Shown in pieces: positions 55,261-64,000 of a stretch of 64,000 nucleotides of DNA. The stretch lies in contig CALRWV020000003.1 in the NCBI GenBank assembly GCA_943371965.1, positions 310,001-374,000 on the forward strand, written 5' to 3'. This stretch comes from CALRWV02 sp943371965. Its GTDB lineage: Bacteria > Bacteroidota > JABWAT01. The notes under the pieces were generated by a model. It searched no databases and was not told where the DNA came from. It saw nothing but the letters and a program-made list of their open reading frames with translations. How positions within the stretch are numbered: the stretch's first letter is position 1; each line of letters starts with the position of its first letter. The position numbers were made by a program, and so were the translations under genes.

Positions 55261-56018
55261 GTTATAAGGATCCATTTGAACACAGCGCAAAAATATACGA
55301 CCTGACAAGCCGTTATGTTCCTTATGACATGTGGGCCAATTTTATCTTTGATATCACTGAACGGCATTCCAAACTTAAAAACCAGATTGTACTTGAACTC
55401 TCTTCCGGTACCGGTTCATTCCGTTCTTTTTTTCACCTTCCAAACGTAAAACATTATTTTTGTTCTGATATTTCGCTGAACATGCTGAAAGGTGCAAAAC
55501 TGAAATTTGAAGATTGCGAAATTGAATCCAATTTGTTTTGCCAGAATAATCTGAATTTCGCTGTTAAACCCAATACTGCTGATTTGGTTATTCTATTGTT
55601 TGACAGCATTAATTACATGACTGAACCAAAAGACCTGATCAAAGTTTTAAATCAGGTTTCAGAAGTGTTGAAAACAAATGGACTTTTCATTTTTGATTTC
55701 ACCACTCCAAACAATTCAGTTGAAAATATGCCGGAAGAATTCGAAGAGAATTTTGAGGAAATCAATTCGTCATTTACACGTCTTTCAAAATACAATCCGG
55801 AAACACAGATACATGTTACAGAATTTGAACTTTTGGATGGGAAGGAAAAAATTGTGGAATCTCATGTTGAGAGACCTTACCATTTTCATGAAATGAAGGA
55901 AATGATTTCACAGGTCAAAGCATTAAAACCGGAAGCATTCTATGATGAATTTGATATGGTTGCCGCAACCGACAAATCACAGAGGATTCATGCAGTTCTG
56001 AGAAAAAGAGGAAAATAA
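55257..56018 (+). CDS. Class I SAM-dependent methyltransferase
   Basis: About 253 residues, with a Rossmann-type SAM site VLELSSGTGSFRSFF and LVILLFDSINYM. The substrate is unknown; the C-terminal half resembles small-molecule methyltransferases with an inserted beta domain. TTG 55257 overlaps the pdxA stop and has GGAG upstream; ATG 55221 inside pdxA would add 12 residues and is less likely. Confidence 0.8.
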   Translation: MSYKDPFEHSAKIYDLTSRYVPYDMWANFIFDITERHSKLKNQIVLELSSGTGSFRSFFHLPNVKHYFCSDISLNMLKGAKLKFEDCEIESNLFCQNNLNFAVKPNTADLVILLFDSINYMTEPKDLIKVLNQVSEVLKTNGLFIFDFTTPNNSVENMPEEFEENFEEINSSFTRLSKYNPETQIHVTEFELLDGKEKIVESHVERPYHFHEMKEMISQVKALKPEAFYDEFDMVAATDKSQRIHAVLRKRGK

Positions 56019-56021
56019 ATT

Positions 56022-56690
56022 ATGCTTACTTTTTACAACGTTTCAGCCGGATATGATGGAAGAACTGTTTTTGACAATCTGAGCTTTTCAATGAATAAAG
56101 GAGAATTTGTCTATTTGGTTGGTCAATCCGGTTCTGGAAAATCAACGTTGATGAAAATGATTTATTTTGATCATTTGCCGGAATCAGGATTTGTGCGTTT
56201 TCATGATTATTCAAGCAACACAATTGCAAAAAAGGAAATTCCAAATTTAAGAAGAAAACTTGGAATTGTGTTTCAGGATTTCAAACTGCTTCCCGACCGC
56301 AATGTTTTTGAAAACGTTGCCTTTTCACTTCACGTTACAGGATCAAAATCAGCTGAAATAAATACAAAAGTTTTGCGTGTTTTGGCAGATGTTGGATTAA
56401 CACACAAAAAAGCCTCTATGCCGCATGAGCTTTCGGGTGGTGAACAGCAACGGGTTGTTATTGCCAGAGCATTGGTAAACGACCCCTATCTTTTACTGGC
56501 AGATGAGCCAACCGGGAATCTCGATCCGGATGTTGCTGATGATATCATGAAATTACTGCTTAAAATCAACGCAGGAGGAACTTCTATCCTCATGGCCACA
56601 CATGACTATGGTTTGGTTAAAAAATTCCCCATGAGGATATTTCAGCTGAAAGACAAAAACCTTCAGGAAGTAGTGTTTAAAAAAGACTGA
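56022..56690 (+). CDS. ftsE: FtsE-like ABC transporter ATP-binding protein
   Basis: 222 residues with Walker A GQSGSGKST (34-42), Q-loop FQDFKLLP, signature LSGGEQQRVVIARAL and LLADEPTGNLDP. FtsE partners FtsX in cell-division peptidoglycan remodelling. No ftsX follows; the next gene is convergent, so the partner must be elsewhere. Confidence 0.85.
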   Translation: MLTFYNVSAGYDGRTVFDNLSFSMNKGEFVYLVGQSGSGKSTLMKMIYFDHLPESGFVRFHDYSSNTIAKKEIPNLRRKLGIVFQDFKLLPDRNVFENVAFSLHVTGSKSAEINTKVLRVLADVGLTHKKASMPHELSGGEQQRVVIARALVNDPYLLLADEPTGNLDPDVADDIMKLLLKINAGGTSILMATHDYGLVKKFPMRIFQLKDKNLQEVVFKKD

Positions 56691-56704
56691 TTATTGATGG
56701 TTTC

Positions 56705-57685
56705 TCAGAATTCCCATCTTGTTCCGATCAAATATCTGGTATGTTCAGTTGGCAAAGTTTCAGATCTGTTTTGACTAAATGGAATCAAAACCGAAACATT
56801 TAATCTGATCTCTTCATAAATCAGTTGAACTCCTACATTACCAAAAACTGAAGCAAAATCCGAAATTTTATCAGAAGTTTGATTATCTGTAGAGTTCTCA
56901 CCTTTGAATTCATACCGAAGACCCCCAATAGCAACCAAACCGATCATTTCTTCATCATTACGGTAAACGTCATAACTGATGGTTCCGGAAGCTGAAAACC
57001 AATTTCCCAATTTTTCATCATATTTGTTTTTGGAATTTATTTTTCCATACAAATCTGTCCCAAGAGTAAAATCTTTCAACTGATAAAATGCAGAACCATT
57101 TAAAATATAATCCACAGAACCACTACCTGTTTGATGATTGATTTCCATTCGGTCTCCGTCTGAATGCTTCCTGTCAAAATTTCCAGTAGGCAATTTTATT
57201 CCAGCTCCAAATAAAAATGTTAGCGGCGAATCTTCAAGTCCAAAATCTGGACGCAAAACAAAGTGTCCCAAAATAGAAATATCACCAAGCCCTGTTGATT
57301 CCCCTTCTGAAGATGAAGATGATTTTTCAATTGGAGCAACAGAGGTAATCATGAATTTTGAGTTAAAATGATGCTGATATGCAAATTCAAAGTTGATTTT
57401 GTTTTCGGTCGAATTGTTAGTTTCATTTCCACCATGCATGATTTTTTGTGTCCCTTCCATACCCGAAAGAAAATTGTGCTTGTTTAATGCATCATGCTGG
57501 TTCGATTGAATTGCATCTAAAGTTGAATGCTGAAATAAAATATTCAACATGATTTTATCTGAGTAATTGTAATAGGGATTAATTCCCATCATACCATTAC
57601 AGAAATCACAAGCATTAATTATTGGTGAATAAAATACAGCAATTAATGTAATTAGAGTCAGTTTGTTTTTTATCGTTAATTTCAT
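56705..57685 (-). CDS. Outer-membrane beta-barrel protein with N-terminal CDFCNG motif
   Basis: About 326 residues from ATG 57685, signal peptide KLTLITLIAVFYSPIINA followed at once by CDFCNGMMGINPYYN, a CxxC that might bind metal. The rest is a barrel: alternating beta-strands such as INFEFAYQHHF, GAGIKLPTGNFDRK and a C-terminal aromatic (TRWEF). Similar barrel proteins with a CxxC start lie in metal-handling loci of Bacteroidota; the link is by recollection and not proven here. A structured leader precedes it. Confidence 0.68.
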   Translation of the reverse strand: MKLTIKNKLTLITLIAVFYSPIINACDFCNGMMGINPYYNYSDKIMLNILFQHSTLDAIQSNQHDALNKHNFLSGMEGTQKIMHGGNETNNSTENKINFEFAYQHHFNSKFMITSVAPIEKSSSSSEGESTGLGDISILGHFVLRPDFGLEDSPLTFLFGAGIKLPTGNFDRKHSDGDRMEINHQTGSGSVDYILNGSAFYQLKDFTLGTDLYGKINSKNKYDEKLGNWFSASGTISYDVYRNDEEMIGLVAIGGLRYEFKGENSTDNQTSDKISDFASVFGNVGVQLIYEEIRLNVSVLIPFSQNRSETLPTEHTRYLIGTRWEF

Positions 57686-57737
57686 TTTTATAGTCCTGAA
57701 TTGGAAAATTAAGTTTGTAAATAAATAAAAGAGCAAA

Positions 57738-57822
57738 CCATCAACCGGTGGCCGGTATAGGAGTATCATAATTCTTAATCAAGCAATTAATTAAGAAAGT
57801 ACAGCCGCCGGTCTATTGATGG
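57738..57822 (-). ncRNA. Structured leader RNA candidate
   Basis: On the minus strand, CCATCAA, a 4-base bulge and CCGG pair with CCGG and TTGATGG as an outer stem. Inside, TTCTTAATTAA and TTGATTAAGAA close a second stem over the loop TTGC. It lies about 50 bases upstream of the CxxC outer-membrane gene. I do not match it to a known riboswitch. No terminator-like T-run is seen. Confidence 0.45.
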
Positions 57823-57921
57823 CAACAATAGTAAATTGATAATATTAACTTCTGCAAATAAGTTTGCCGGAAATAATATTTTGAAATGGAATTTGAGTGT
57901 TAATTAATGCTGATTTTTTAA

Positions 57922-58311
57922 TCAGGCTTTTGGTGGAGGATCAACCGAATTATAAAATCCGGTAAATAAAATAGAGGAATTTTTGATTTGAAAATTTGAA
58001 CCTGTGATATTGGTTGAATTCTGAGAAAGAATTTCTTTGCTGATATAATCACTGCCAATCAGTTCGATTGTTTTTGTTTTAATTGGCGCTGTTGATTTTG
58101 TCTGTTTCGAATCTTCATCAGATGTTTTTGCAATTTGTTTTTTCAGAAAACATTTACCATCACAATGAACAACTACTTTTTCACAGACAGTGTTTGCAAT
58201 TTTATTCTGGTTGAATTCAAACAGCAGATAATAAACCCCAATCTGATTCACCTGCATAAAAAGTGCAATCAGAACTAAAACCGAAAAAAGCTTATTTATC
58301 TTTTGTTTCAT
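57922..58311 (-). CDS. Small exported or membrane-anchored protein with C-x3-C motif
   Basis: 129 residues. An N-terminal hydrophobic segment (KLFSVLVLIALFMQV) is followed by VVVHCDGKCFLKKQI, then a polar tail ending DPPPKA. Proteins with a CxGKCxLKK core occur near copper and other metal genes in Bacteroidota; this is from memory, unconfirmed. Start ATG 58311 is used, with a TTG nine bases upstream possible. It precedes the CxxC outer-membrane gene on the same strand. Confidence 0.6.
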   Translation of the reverse strand: MKQKINKLFSVLVLIALFMQVNQIGVYYLLFEFNQNKIANTVCEKVVVHCDGKCFLKKQIAKTSDEDSKQTKSTAPIKTKTIELIGSDYISKEILSQNSTNITGSNFQIKNSSILFTGFYNSVDPPPKA

Positions 58312-58382
58312 GGAGTGCAAAGTTAATAAATGCTGTCTGAAATTGAAACAATGAAGTATTATAGAATGATTAGTTGAAGATT

Positions 58383-61300
58383 TTAATATTCAGTTTCCAT
58401 TAGTGTAATAATCCTCGAGTTCAACTTTATTTTAGAAAGGTAACTTGTACGGAAATTTTCATTTTTAATATTTTTGGCAATCGACATAATATGTTCATAG
58501 GCTTTTTCAAGATACTGTTTTGCTTCACTTTTTTTGTTCAGGTGATTTAAAATATCAAAATGGGTCAACCATATTTCCGGCAACCCATCTTCAATATTCT
58601 GGGTTTGCGATGCAATACGCTGAACTTTTGAAGAAACAATTTCAGCTTCTGTGTAATTACCTTTTGCAATGTAATATTTGGCCTGATTGTGGTGAGCCAG
58701 TAAAAGATCATTTGTTAGCTGATGTTCTTCAGACATTTTTATGGAATTCTGAATATATCCGTTTGCCCTATCCAAATCATTTGATTCAATAAGAAGACGA
58801 GAGTAATCATTTTCCAGCGCAACTTTAATAAACGGATGATCGAGCTGATCAGCCACTTCAATTGCTTTTTCGAAATTTGAAACAGCATCGCCGTATTCAA
58901 GAAGATCGTAATAGGTATTTGCAATGTTGGCGAGATGAATGGCGAGATTTTCAAGATCATCAATTTTATAAAGGATATCGATTGAATTTGAGTAATATTC
59001 AACAGCTTTGTCGTAAATTCCAACGTGCTGATAAACCATTGCCATACTGCCGATTGCAACAGCCTCAGTTCTTGAATCCTGAATTAATTTACTTTTCTTT
59101 ACAGTAGAAGTCAGATTTTCAAGGGCTTCTTCGTACAGACCCTGATAAATATAAACCAATGCAATGTTAACTGATGATTTTATTTCACCGCGCAGATCAT
59201 TGTTTTTTTCAGAAACAGATTTACTTTCTGTGTATTTATTCAATGCTTTTTCATAGTCAGCTTTTCTGTGATAAATATTTCCAAGTGTCCTGATTGCCAA
59301 GCTTTCATAAGCTGGTTCTTTCAAATGTTTAAATCCGGAAATAGCCAGATTAATCCATTTCAGACACTCTTCAAAATTGGATTCACCATAATAAAACAAT
59401 CCTTCAAGCAACTGATAATGAACATACAGGGATTCATTTTCAATCTGACTTAAAATCGGATGGATTTGATCGAGCACATCCCTTAACCCGGAATAATCAA
59501 GCAATTGATCTTTCAGGTAAGCAATTTTAACCAATATTTCCAGCTTTTTTGAAAGTAATTGCGCGTTTGAAAGTTTCTTTTCAAGCTTTCCATCAATTAT
59601 CTGAAGTGCACGTTGATAAAAAACCAACGCACTTTTATTGGCATAATAATCACGGGATTTATCACCGCTCAAAATGCTGAATTCGAGAGCCTTATCAAGA
59701 TCTTTTCCGTAGAAATAATGATCGGCAAGTGATTCGTAAACAGAGTAAATATTATCGGAGTTTTTCTTTTCGATGTAGGTACCGTAATCACGGTGAATAT
59801 GCCGTTTTTTAATTGCAGACATTTCCTGATAAAATACTTCACGGACAATACTGTGCGAAAAACGGTAACTTTCTTCAACTTTGTCTGATAAATCTTCTAT
59901 AATTTTCAATTGAATCAATTCATCAAGCAAGGAAACGGTCTCATCAGTTGGCAGAGCTGCCAATGAGTGAATAGATTCAAAACTGAATTCAGCTCCAATC
60001 ACTGAAGCAATATTGATTAAATCTATCAGTTTTGGAGATGCTTTTTCTGTAACTTTCTGAATCATTTCACTGATTGTTGGAGGGAACTCAATCCGTTCAG
60101 CATTTAAAACCCAAGCTCCATTAACTTCTTTAAGAATTTGTTTTTCTTTCAGGTAACGAAGGGTTTCATTGATGAATAACGGATTTCCCTTTGTCAATTC
60201 ATATAATTTATTGAGAATATGAATTGCGACTTTATGCGGTGCCAATTGTGCCGAAATTGTTTTATGTGTAAATGCTTCTGTCAGATTAGTCAGATTGATT
60301 TGCAGATAATCTACATCGCGTTTTATTGAAACCAAAAAGGACTGAATGGGTTGATTCGAAAATGAAGTATTCGAAACATAAACCCTCATTATTGTTAAAA
60401 TAAACATGACACGGTTATCAACCAGGTTTCTTGACAGATATTGAACCAATTCAATGGTTGAAGAATCAGCGCGGTGAAAATCATCAATAAAAAATACGAT
60501 AGGCTGAATTTTGCTCAATTCCTGAAGCAAAGTTCTGACTGCATCAAACAAAGCAAATTCATCAGATTGGGAATAATTATTTTCAGGAACTTTGATTTGA
60601 AGAGATGGAATAAGTCTCGCAAGTTCATATTGATGAACAAATGACATTTTCCCTACAATGGTTTGAATGATTTGTCCATATTGGGTTGACATCACTCTCG
60701 AAATTGCTTCTTTTATTGGAAGATATGGAGAAGTCAGACCGGAATCGGTACAGTTAAACTGAAAATAAAAAACACGGCTACTTTTTTGGATGACACCATA
60801 AAATGATTTAACCAAAGTTGATTTTCCTGAACCTTCATCACCGATTACAGCAACTGTTTTACCATGGTTCAGTTTAATTGCCTGAAAACTGGCTTCAAGT
60901 AATTTCAGATCACCTTCACGTCCTATTTTGTAAAAGTCAGATTCTTTTGTTTCAATGTTAACCTGTTCATTTTCAGATGGATTGAAAAGTTGGGCTCTAG
61001 ATCTACCTTTCAGTTTACATTGATAAAGTGCCGCATCTGCATTTTCCATCAATTCCTTTTCAGTCGTTCCATGCAAAGGATAATTTGCCATTCCAACTGA
61101 CATGGTGAAATTGATAGCTACACCTTCAAAATATACAGTTTCTTTTTTGGCAAATTCTACAATTCTCTGTGCAACCTGAAATCCCCACTCACTGGAAGTT
61201 TCAGGAAGCAGAATCATAAATTCATCGCCGCCAAATCTGAAAACCATATCAACATCACGGACTGCTCGATTCAGAACCATTCCTACATGTTTCAAAACCT

Positions 61301-61532
61301 CATCACCAGCAGCATGTCCAAACGTATCATTGATTGATTTAAAAAAATCAACATCCATCATCAATAGGCTTAAATTTCTTCCGTACCTTTTTGCTCTTGA
61401 AAATTCCTGGGCCATTCGGTCATTGAAGTATCTGCGGTTGAAAAGCTGGGTTAGTTCGTCTTTGAAAGCAAGAGTGCGGAGTTGGACTAATTCTTCTTCA
61501 GAACTTAAAGTCTTTTGATTATCTTCCATCAT
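58383..61532 (-). CDS. GGDEF diguanylate cyclase fused to STAND-type ATPase and TPR array
   Basis: 1049 residues. A GGDEF domain (about 20-185) has GGDEF at 101-105 and the I-site RDVD at 92-95, five residues upstream, so product inhibition is likely. An AAA/STAND-like ATPase follows, Walker A GDEGSGKST at 231-239 and Walker B FFIDD at 347-351. About ten TPR units fill 640-1000. It should make c-di-GMP under control of ATP and partners. No signal peptide or membrane helix is present. No neighbour is obviously linked, and the HD-GYP regulator at 6429 is a possible opposing enzyme. Confidence 0.85.
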   Translation of the reverse strand: MMEDNQKTLSSEEELVQLRTLAFKDELTQLFNRRYFNDRMAQEFSRAKRYGRNLSLLMMDVDFFKSINDTFGHAAGDEVLKHVGMVLNRAVRDVDMVFRFGGDEFMILLPETSSEWGFQVAQRIVEFAKKETVYFEGVAINFTMSVGMANYPLHGTTEKELMENADAALYQCKLKGRSRAQLFNPSENEQVNIETKESDFYKIGREGDLKLLEASFQAIKLNHGKTVAVIGDEGSGKSTLVKSFYGVIQKSSRVFYFQFNCTDSGLTSPYLPIKEAISRVMSTQYGQIIQTIVGKMSFVHQYELARLIPSLQIKVPENNYSQSDEFALFDAVRTLLQELSKIQPIVFFIDDFHRADSSTIELVQYLSRNLVDNRVMFILTIMRVYVSNTSFSNQPIQSFLVSIKRDVDYLQINLTNLTEAFTHKTISAQLAPHKVAIHILNKLYELTKGNPLFINETLRYLKEKQILKEVNGAWVLNAERIEFPPTISEMIQKVTEKASPKLIDLINIASVIGAEFSFESIHSLAALPTDETVSLLDELIQLKIIEDLSDKVEESYRFSHSIVREVFYQEMSAIKKRHIHRDYGTYIEKKNSDNIYSVYESLADHYFYGKDLDKALEFSILSGDKSRDYYANKSALVFYQRALQIIDGKLEKKLSNAQLLSKKLEILVKIAYLKDQLLDYSGLRDVLDQIHPILSQIENESLYVHYQLLEGLFYYGESNFEECLKWINLAISGFKHLKEPAYESLAIRTLGNIYHRKADYEKALNKYTESKSVSEKNNDLRGEIKSSVNIALVYIYQGLYEEALENLTSTVKKSKLIQDSRTEAVAIGSMAMVYQHVGIYDKAVEYYSNSIDILYKIDDLENLAIHLANIANTYYDLLEYGDAVSNFEKAIEVADQLDHPFIKVALENDYSRLLIESNDLDRANGYIQNSIKMSEEHQLTNDLLLAHHNQAKYYIAKGNYTEAEIVSSKVQRIASQTQNIEDGLPEIWLTHFDILNHLNKKSEAKQYLEKAYEHIMSIAKNIKNENFRTSYLSKIKLNSRIITLMETEY

Positions 61533-61716
61533 TCATCCCTCATTGATATTCAATAATATTCGGTTATTAAAAACCTTAAAAATAGGTATAAAGTACATGA
61601 TTTTGATGTGATTCAAATCATGAAATTGCCCATTTTACAGATTAATTTATTTATTTGCGAATAATTTTAGGAATTCAGAAAAAAATCAGGTAAGGATTAG
61701 AATTTTTTGGTTTTAA

Positions 61717-61953
61717 TTAATTTACGGATTCTACTCTGGTAACTTCAGGAGCATATTTTTTAATTGTTGATTCAACACCGGCACGAAGTGTTAATGTACT
61801 AATGGGACAGATTTTACAGTTTCCCAACAATCGGACTTCAACAATGTTATTTGCCTTAACAGCAACAAATTCAACATCGCCTTCGTCTGTTTTCAACACG
61901 GGACGCACTTCGTCAAGTGCCATCAAAATACGATCAATCAATTCATTTTGCAT
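61717..61953 (-). CDS. NifU C-terminal domain (Nfu) iron-sulfur carrier
   Basis: 78 residues. The Nfu domain carries GNCKICPIS with the C-x2-C cluster ligands, and ALDEVRPVLKTDEGDVEFV at the start. It assembles or delivers 4Fe-4S clusters, most likely with Mrp, encoded just upstream (62013-63095) on the same strand. Length is normal for the minimal Nfu form. Confidence 0.92.
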   Translation of the reverse strand: MQNELIDRILMALDEVRPVLKTDEGDVEFVAVKANNIVEVRLLGNCKICPISTLTLRAGVESTIKKYAPEVTRVESVN

Positions 61954-62012
61954 TGTTTTGATTCCAGCCTCATAATCAAATGAAAATGAGGCAAATTTTC
62001 ATTTCAGTATTT

Positions 62013-63095
62013 CTATTTAAATAATATTTCAACAGGTTTAGTTGCAACTCCATCCGAATTCCTGATTGCAACCTGCTGAGCCAGTTTTGAGGCAATTTCT
62101 GAAAACACTTTCGCCTGAATGGAATCAGGTTCAGATATTCCCAATGGAATTCCCTTATCGCCACTGATTCTGATATTGGTTCCAATGGGTACTTCGCCTA
62201 AAAATGGGACATTGATATTGACTGCTGTTTTCTGTCCACCACCATAAGAGAAAATCTCTTCACGTTCACCGCAATGGGAACAAATAAAATAAGACATATT
62301 TTCAATGACACCCAAGCAAGGAACATTCACATTCTTGAACATTGCGATCCCTTTGATTGCATCAGAAAGCGCAACATCCTGAGGAGTTGTTACGATTACT
62401 GAACCAGTCAATGGAATAGTTTGAACCAAAGTTAACTGGATATCACCGGTTCCTGGAGGCAAATCCAAAATCAGATAATCCAAATCTCCCCATTCGGTAT
62501 CGGTAATAAATTGTCTGAGTGCAGAAGAAGCCATTGGCCCTCTCCAAACAACGGCCTGACCAGGATCAACCATAAATCCGATAGACATCAGCTTCACTCC
62601 ATATTTTTCAATGGGAATCAACCGTTTACCATCAACCATCGGTTTTTCATTTACAACATCAAACATCATTGGAATTGAAGGTCCGTAAATATCAGCGTCA
62701 ATCAATCCAACCTTTGCACCAAATTTTGCCAAAGCTATTGCAAGGTTTACAGCAACAGTTGACTTCCCAACTCCGCCTTTTCCAGATGCTACTGCAATTG
62801 TATTTTTCACTCCGGGCAAGGAAATATTTCCAATGTTTCTTCCTGTTACCTGTGCGGTCATATTCACATGAATATTTGAACTTCCAGTTGCTTCTTTAAC
62901 GGCAGCAGTTGCTTCGTTTTGAATCTTTTCCTTCATCGGACATGCTGGAGTCGTCAATTCAACTGTAAAAGAAATTTTATCGCCTTCAATGGAGATATCT
63001 TTTACCATGTTCAGACTGACAATATCTTTATGAAGATCAGGATCCTGAACTTTTGTTAATGCCTGTAAAATTGTTTGTGTCGAAATTGAAGCCAT
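62013..63095 (-). CDS. Mrp/NBP35-family ATPase, iron-sulfur cluster carrier
   Basis: 360 residues. An N-terminal MIP18-like domain (about 1-85, VQDPDLHKDIVSL) is followed by the deviant Walker A GKGGVGKST at 105-113 and, near residue 275, CSHCG, the C-x2-C that bridges the cluster in dimers. It binds and transfers 4Fe-4S clusters and stands directly upstream of nfu, with about 60 bases between. Confidence 0.93.
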   Translation of the reverse strand: MASISTQTILQALTKVQDPDLHKDIVSLNMVKDISIEGDKISFTVELTTPACPMKEKIQNEATAAVKEATGSSNIHVNMTAQVTGRNIGNISLPGVKNTIAVASGKGGVGKSTVAVNLAIALAKFGAKVGLIDADIYGPSIPMMFDVVNEKPMVDGKRLIPIEKYGVKLMSIGFMVDPGQAVVWRGPMASSALRQFITDTEWGDLDYLILDLPPGTGDIQLTLVQTIPLTGSVIVTTPQDVALSDAIKGIAMFKNVNVPCLGVIENMSYFICSHCGEREEIFSYGGGQKTAVNINVPFLGEVPIGTNIRISGDKGIPLGISEPDSIQAKVFSEIASKLAQQVAIRNSDGVATKPVEILFK

Positions 63096-63111
63096 TATTT
63101 TTCCTAAATGA

Positions 63112-63357
63112 TTATGCCAATATTTTCATGTTTTCGTATAAAAATTCAGGTGCCATGTCTGCACCATTTTCCCAAACGATAGTCTCTATTTCAGAATCTA
63201 CCCGAAATTTTTTAAAGTTTTCAATTACCTTCAAAGGTTCGAAGACTTCACCATCCAGTTCGCTCTTTAAATCTATCTCTCCGATTGCACCATTGTTAAA
63301 TTTCAACCAGATTGTATAATCAGCAACATATTTTGCTTCCACAACATGCAAAATCAT
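63112..63357 (-). CDS. DUF2442-domain protein (second copy)
   Basis: 81 residues, IWLKFNNGAIGEIDLKSEL and ETIVWENGADMAPEFLYE, close in layout to the protein at 51207-51446. It lies 2 bases after the broken DUF4160 gene and 16 bases before mrp. The reading frame is intact. Confidence 0.8.
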   Translation of the reverse strand: MILHVVEAKYVADYTIWLKFNNGAIGEIDLKSELDGEVFEPLKVIENFKKFRVDSEIETIVWENGADMAPEFLYENMKILA

Positions 63358-63359
63358 AA

Positions 63360-63617
63360 CTACTCCAATGGTTCTATGTTTTTAAGAAGTTTCTTTTGTT
63401 TTGCCAATTCCCAATTTTCTATCAGTTCATTTAAATGAATAATTCTCCATTCCTGAACTATAGAAAGCGTTCTGTTCGACAAATTCCCTTTGGAAATTCC
63501 TGATATTATTTCGATTGTCGATTCAGTATCACCTTATTTTGCATGAAAATGTGCCGGTTCATGATCACGCCAATAAATTGTAATTATTATTCCAAAGAAT
63601 CTACTGGTAACAGGCAT
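63360..63617 (-). pseudogene. DUF4160 gene with an in-frame stop codon
   Basis: Translates as MPVTSRFFGIIITI, a DHEPAHFHAK block, then a TAA stop at codon 28 (63534-63536), then GDTESTIEIISGI and a C-terminal EWRIIHLNELIENWELAK that matches the intact copy at 50947-51204. The stop replaces a Tyr in the intact copy (HANYDDF). One base change would restore the frame. No frameshift is seen. Confidence 0.85.
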
Positions 63618-63637
63618 TTTATTTAATGATTTTCCAT

Positions 63638-64000
63638 TTAATTCACTTCACCCAAATCTGAAAGCTCTGTGTGATCACCCAAATTGAGTTTTTTGAATTT
63701 CCCTTTTACCGTTGTAAAGCGGCCAACAATTGAATCTTTCACCATCATCATTTTCAAATTTGAATGGTCGTTGATGATACTGTTTTCGATATTGCATTTT
63801 TCGATTTTCACATTCGATGCAATTGAAACATTTGGACCGACCACAGAATTCCTGATTTCCACATTTTCACCAAAAAAAACCGGTGGAATGATAACAGAGT
63901 TTTCAAATTTCTGAACTTTAAGTTTGTCCTTTTTCAGATTCAGCAAAAATGAATTGGTGTCCAGAAGACTTTGCATGTTTCCGCAATCAAGCCAGTAATT
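63638..64000 (-). CDS. C-terminal part of a sugar-phosphate nucleotidyltransferase (5' end outside window)
   Basis: The frame is open to the window edge, giving about 120 residues. The start of the visible part, YWLDCGNMQSLLDTNSFLL, matches the end of the nucleotidyltransferase domain of glucose-1-phosphate thymidylyl/uridylyl-transferases. The rest (VVGPNVSIASNVKIEKCNIE...) forms hexapeptide left-handed helix repeats. Exact sugar is unknown. Confidence 0.78.
   Translation of the reverse strand, partial: NYWLDCGNMQSLLDTNSFLLNLKKDKLKVQKFENSVIIPPVFFGENVEIRNSVVGPNVSIASNVKIEKCNIENSIINDHSNLKMMMVKDSIVGRFTTVKGKFKKLNLGDHTELSDLGEVN

Noticed and set aside
57738..57822. Cobalamin riboswitch reading of the leader
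   Set aside because: A GCC-ACC and ACCGGCC text vaguely recalls the B12 box, but the region is too short and the other conserved boxes are absent.

Overview
The window reads as a contiguous piece of chromosome from a low-GC, Gram-negative bacterium of the FCB superphylum (Bacteroidota / Ignavibacteria / Marinimicrobia-like). The evidence is a TonB energy transducer, an Omp85 protein and other outer-membrane proteins, LytTR/LytS-type two-component genes, a GWxTD-domain protein, two-subunit 2-oxoacid:ferredoxin oxidoreductase (KorAB) and a K+-dependent-type membrane pyrophosphatase. The exact phylum cannot be fixed from one window. Most genes are housekeeping genes packed into long operon-like runs. 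I see no phage, intact insertion sequence, rRNA or CRISPR array.

Layout. 1-10.8 kb: the end of a gene that may be a glycerophosphodiesterase, glpD, a FakA-FakB-like fusion, two tandem cyclophilin lipoproteins, queG, an HD-GYP response regulator, a DHH phosphoesterase, a DinB-like protein, tonB and, on the minus strand, a surface-repeat protein. 11.0-17.3 kb: an AbrB/Doc toxin-antitoxin pair, an isolated nuoI with a rhodanese, an MFS transporter, purL and a tandem duplicate of a small membrane protein. 17.3-26.2 kb (minus): LytTR regulator and kinase, YfiH/PgeF-like protein, a transglutaminase-like protein, aroE, a TPR protein, a UbiA prenyltransferase and an Omp85 protein. 26.3-30.3 kb (plus): a propeller plus nine-Ig-repeat secreted protein and a ferredoxin.

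30.4-39.7 kb (minus): a tight seven-gene run, SDR - purD - sugar epimerase - NHL-type propeller - giant outer-membrane protein - comF - pta. 39.9-56.7 kb (plus): CBS protein, tRNA-Gln(TTG), prs, rplY, pth, hppA, rpsF-rpsR-rplI, a 785-base gap, korA-korB, nrnA, a DUF4160/DUF2442 pair, pepA, a GWxTD protein, pdxA, a methyltransferase and ftsE. 56.7-64 kb (minus): a CxxC outer-membrane protein with a structured leader, a small CxxxC-type protein, a GGDEF-ATPase-TPR giant, nfu, mrp, a second DUF2442/DUF4160 pair whose DUF4160 gene has an in-frame stop, and the C-terminal part of a sugar nucleotidyltransferase.

Together the genes suggest ferredoxin-based carbon metabolism (KorAB, ferredoxin, Pta), ion pumping from pyrophosphate, use of exogenous fatty acids and glycerol-3-phosphate, and a large investment in surface proteins. 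I found no clearly new multi-gene system. The best leads are the FakA-FakB fusion, the GGDEF-I-site/ATPase/TPR protein, the propeller plus giant outer-membrane protein operon, the structured leader at 57738-57822, and the paired DUF4160/DUF2442 loci, one intact and one broken.
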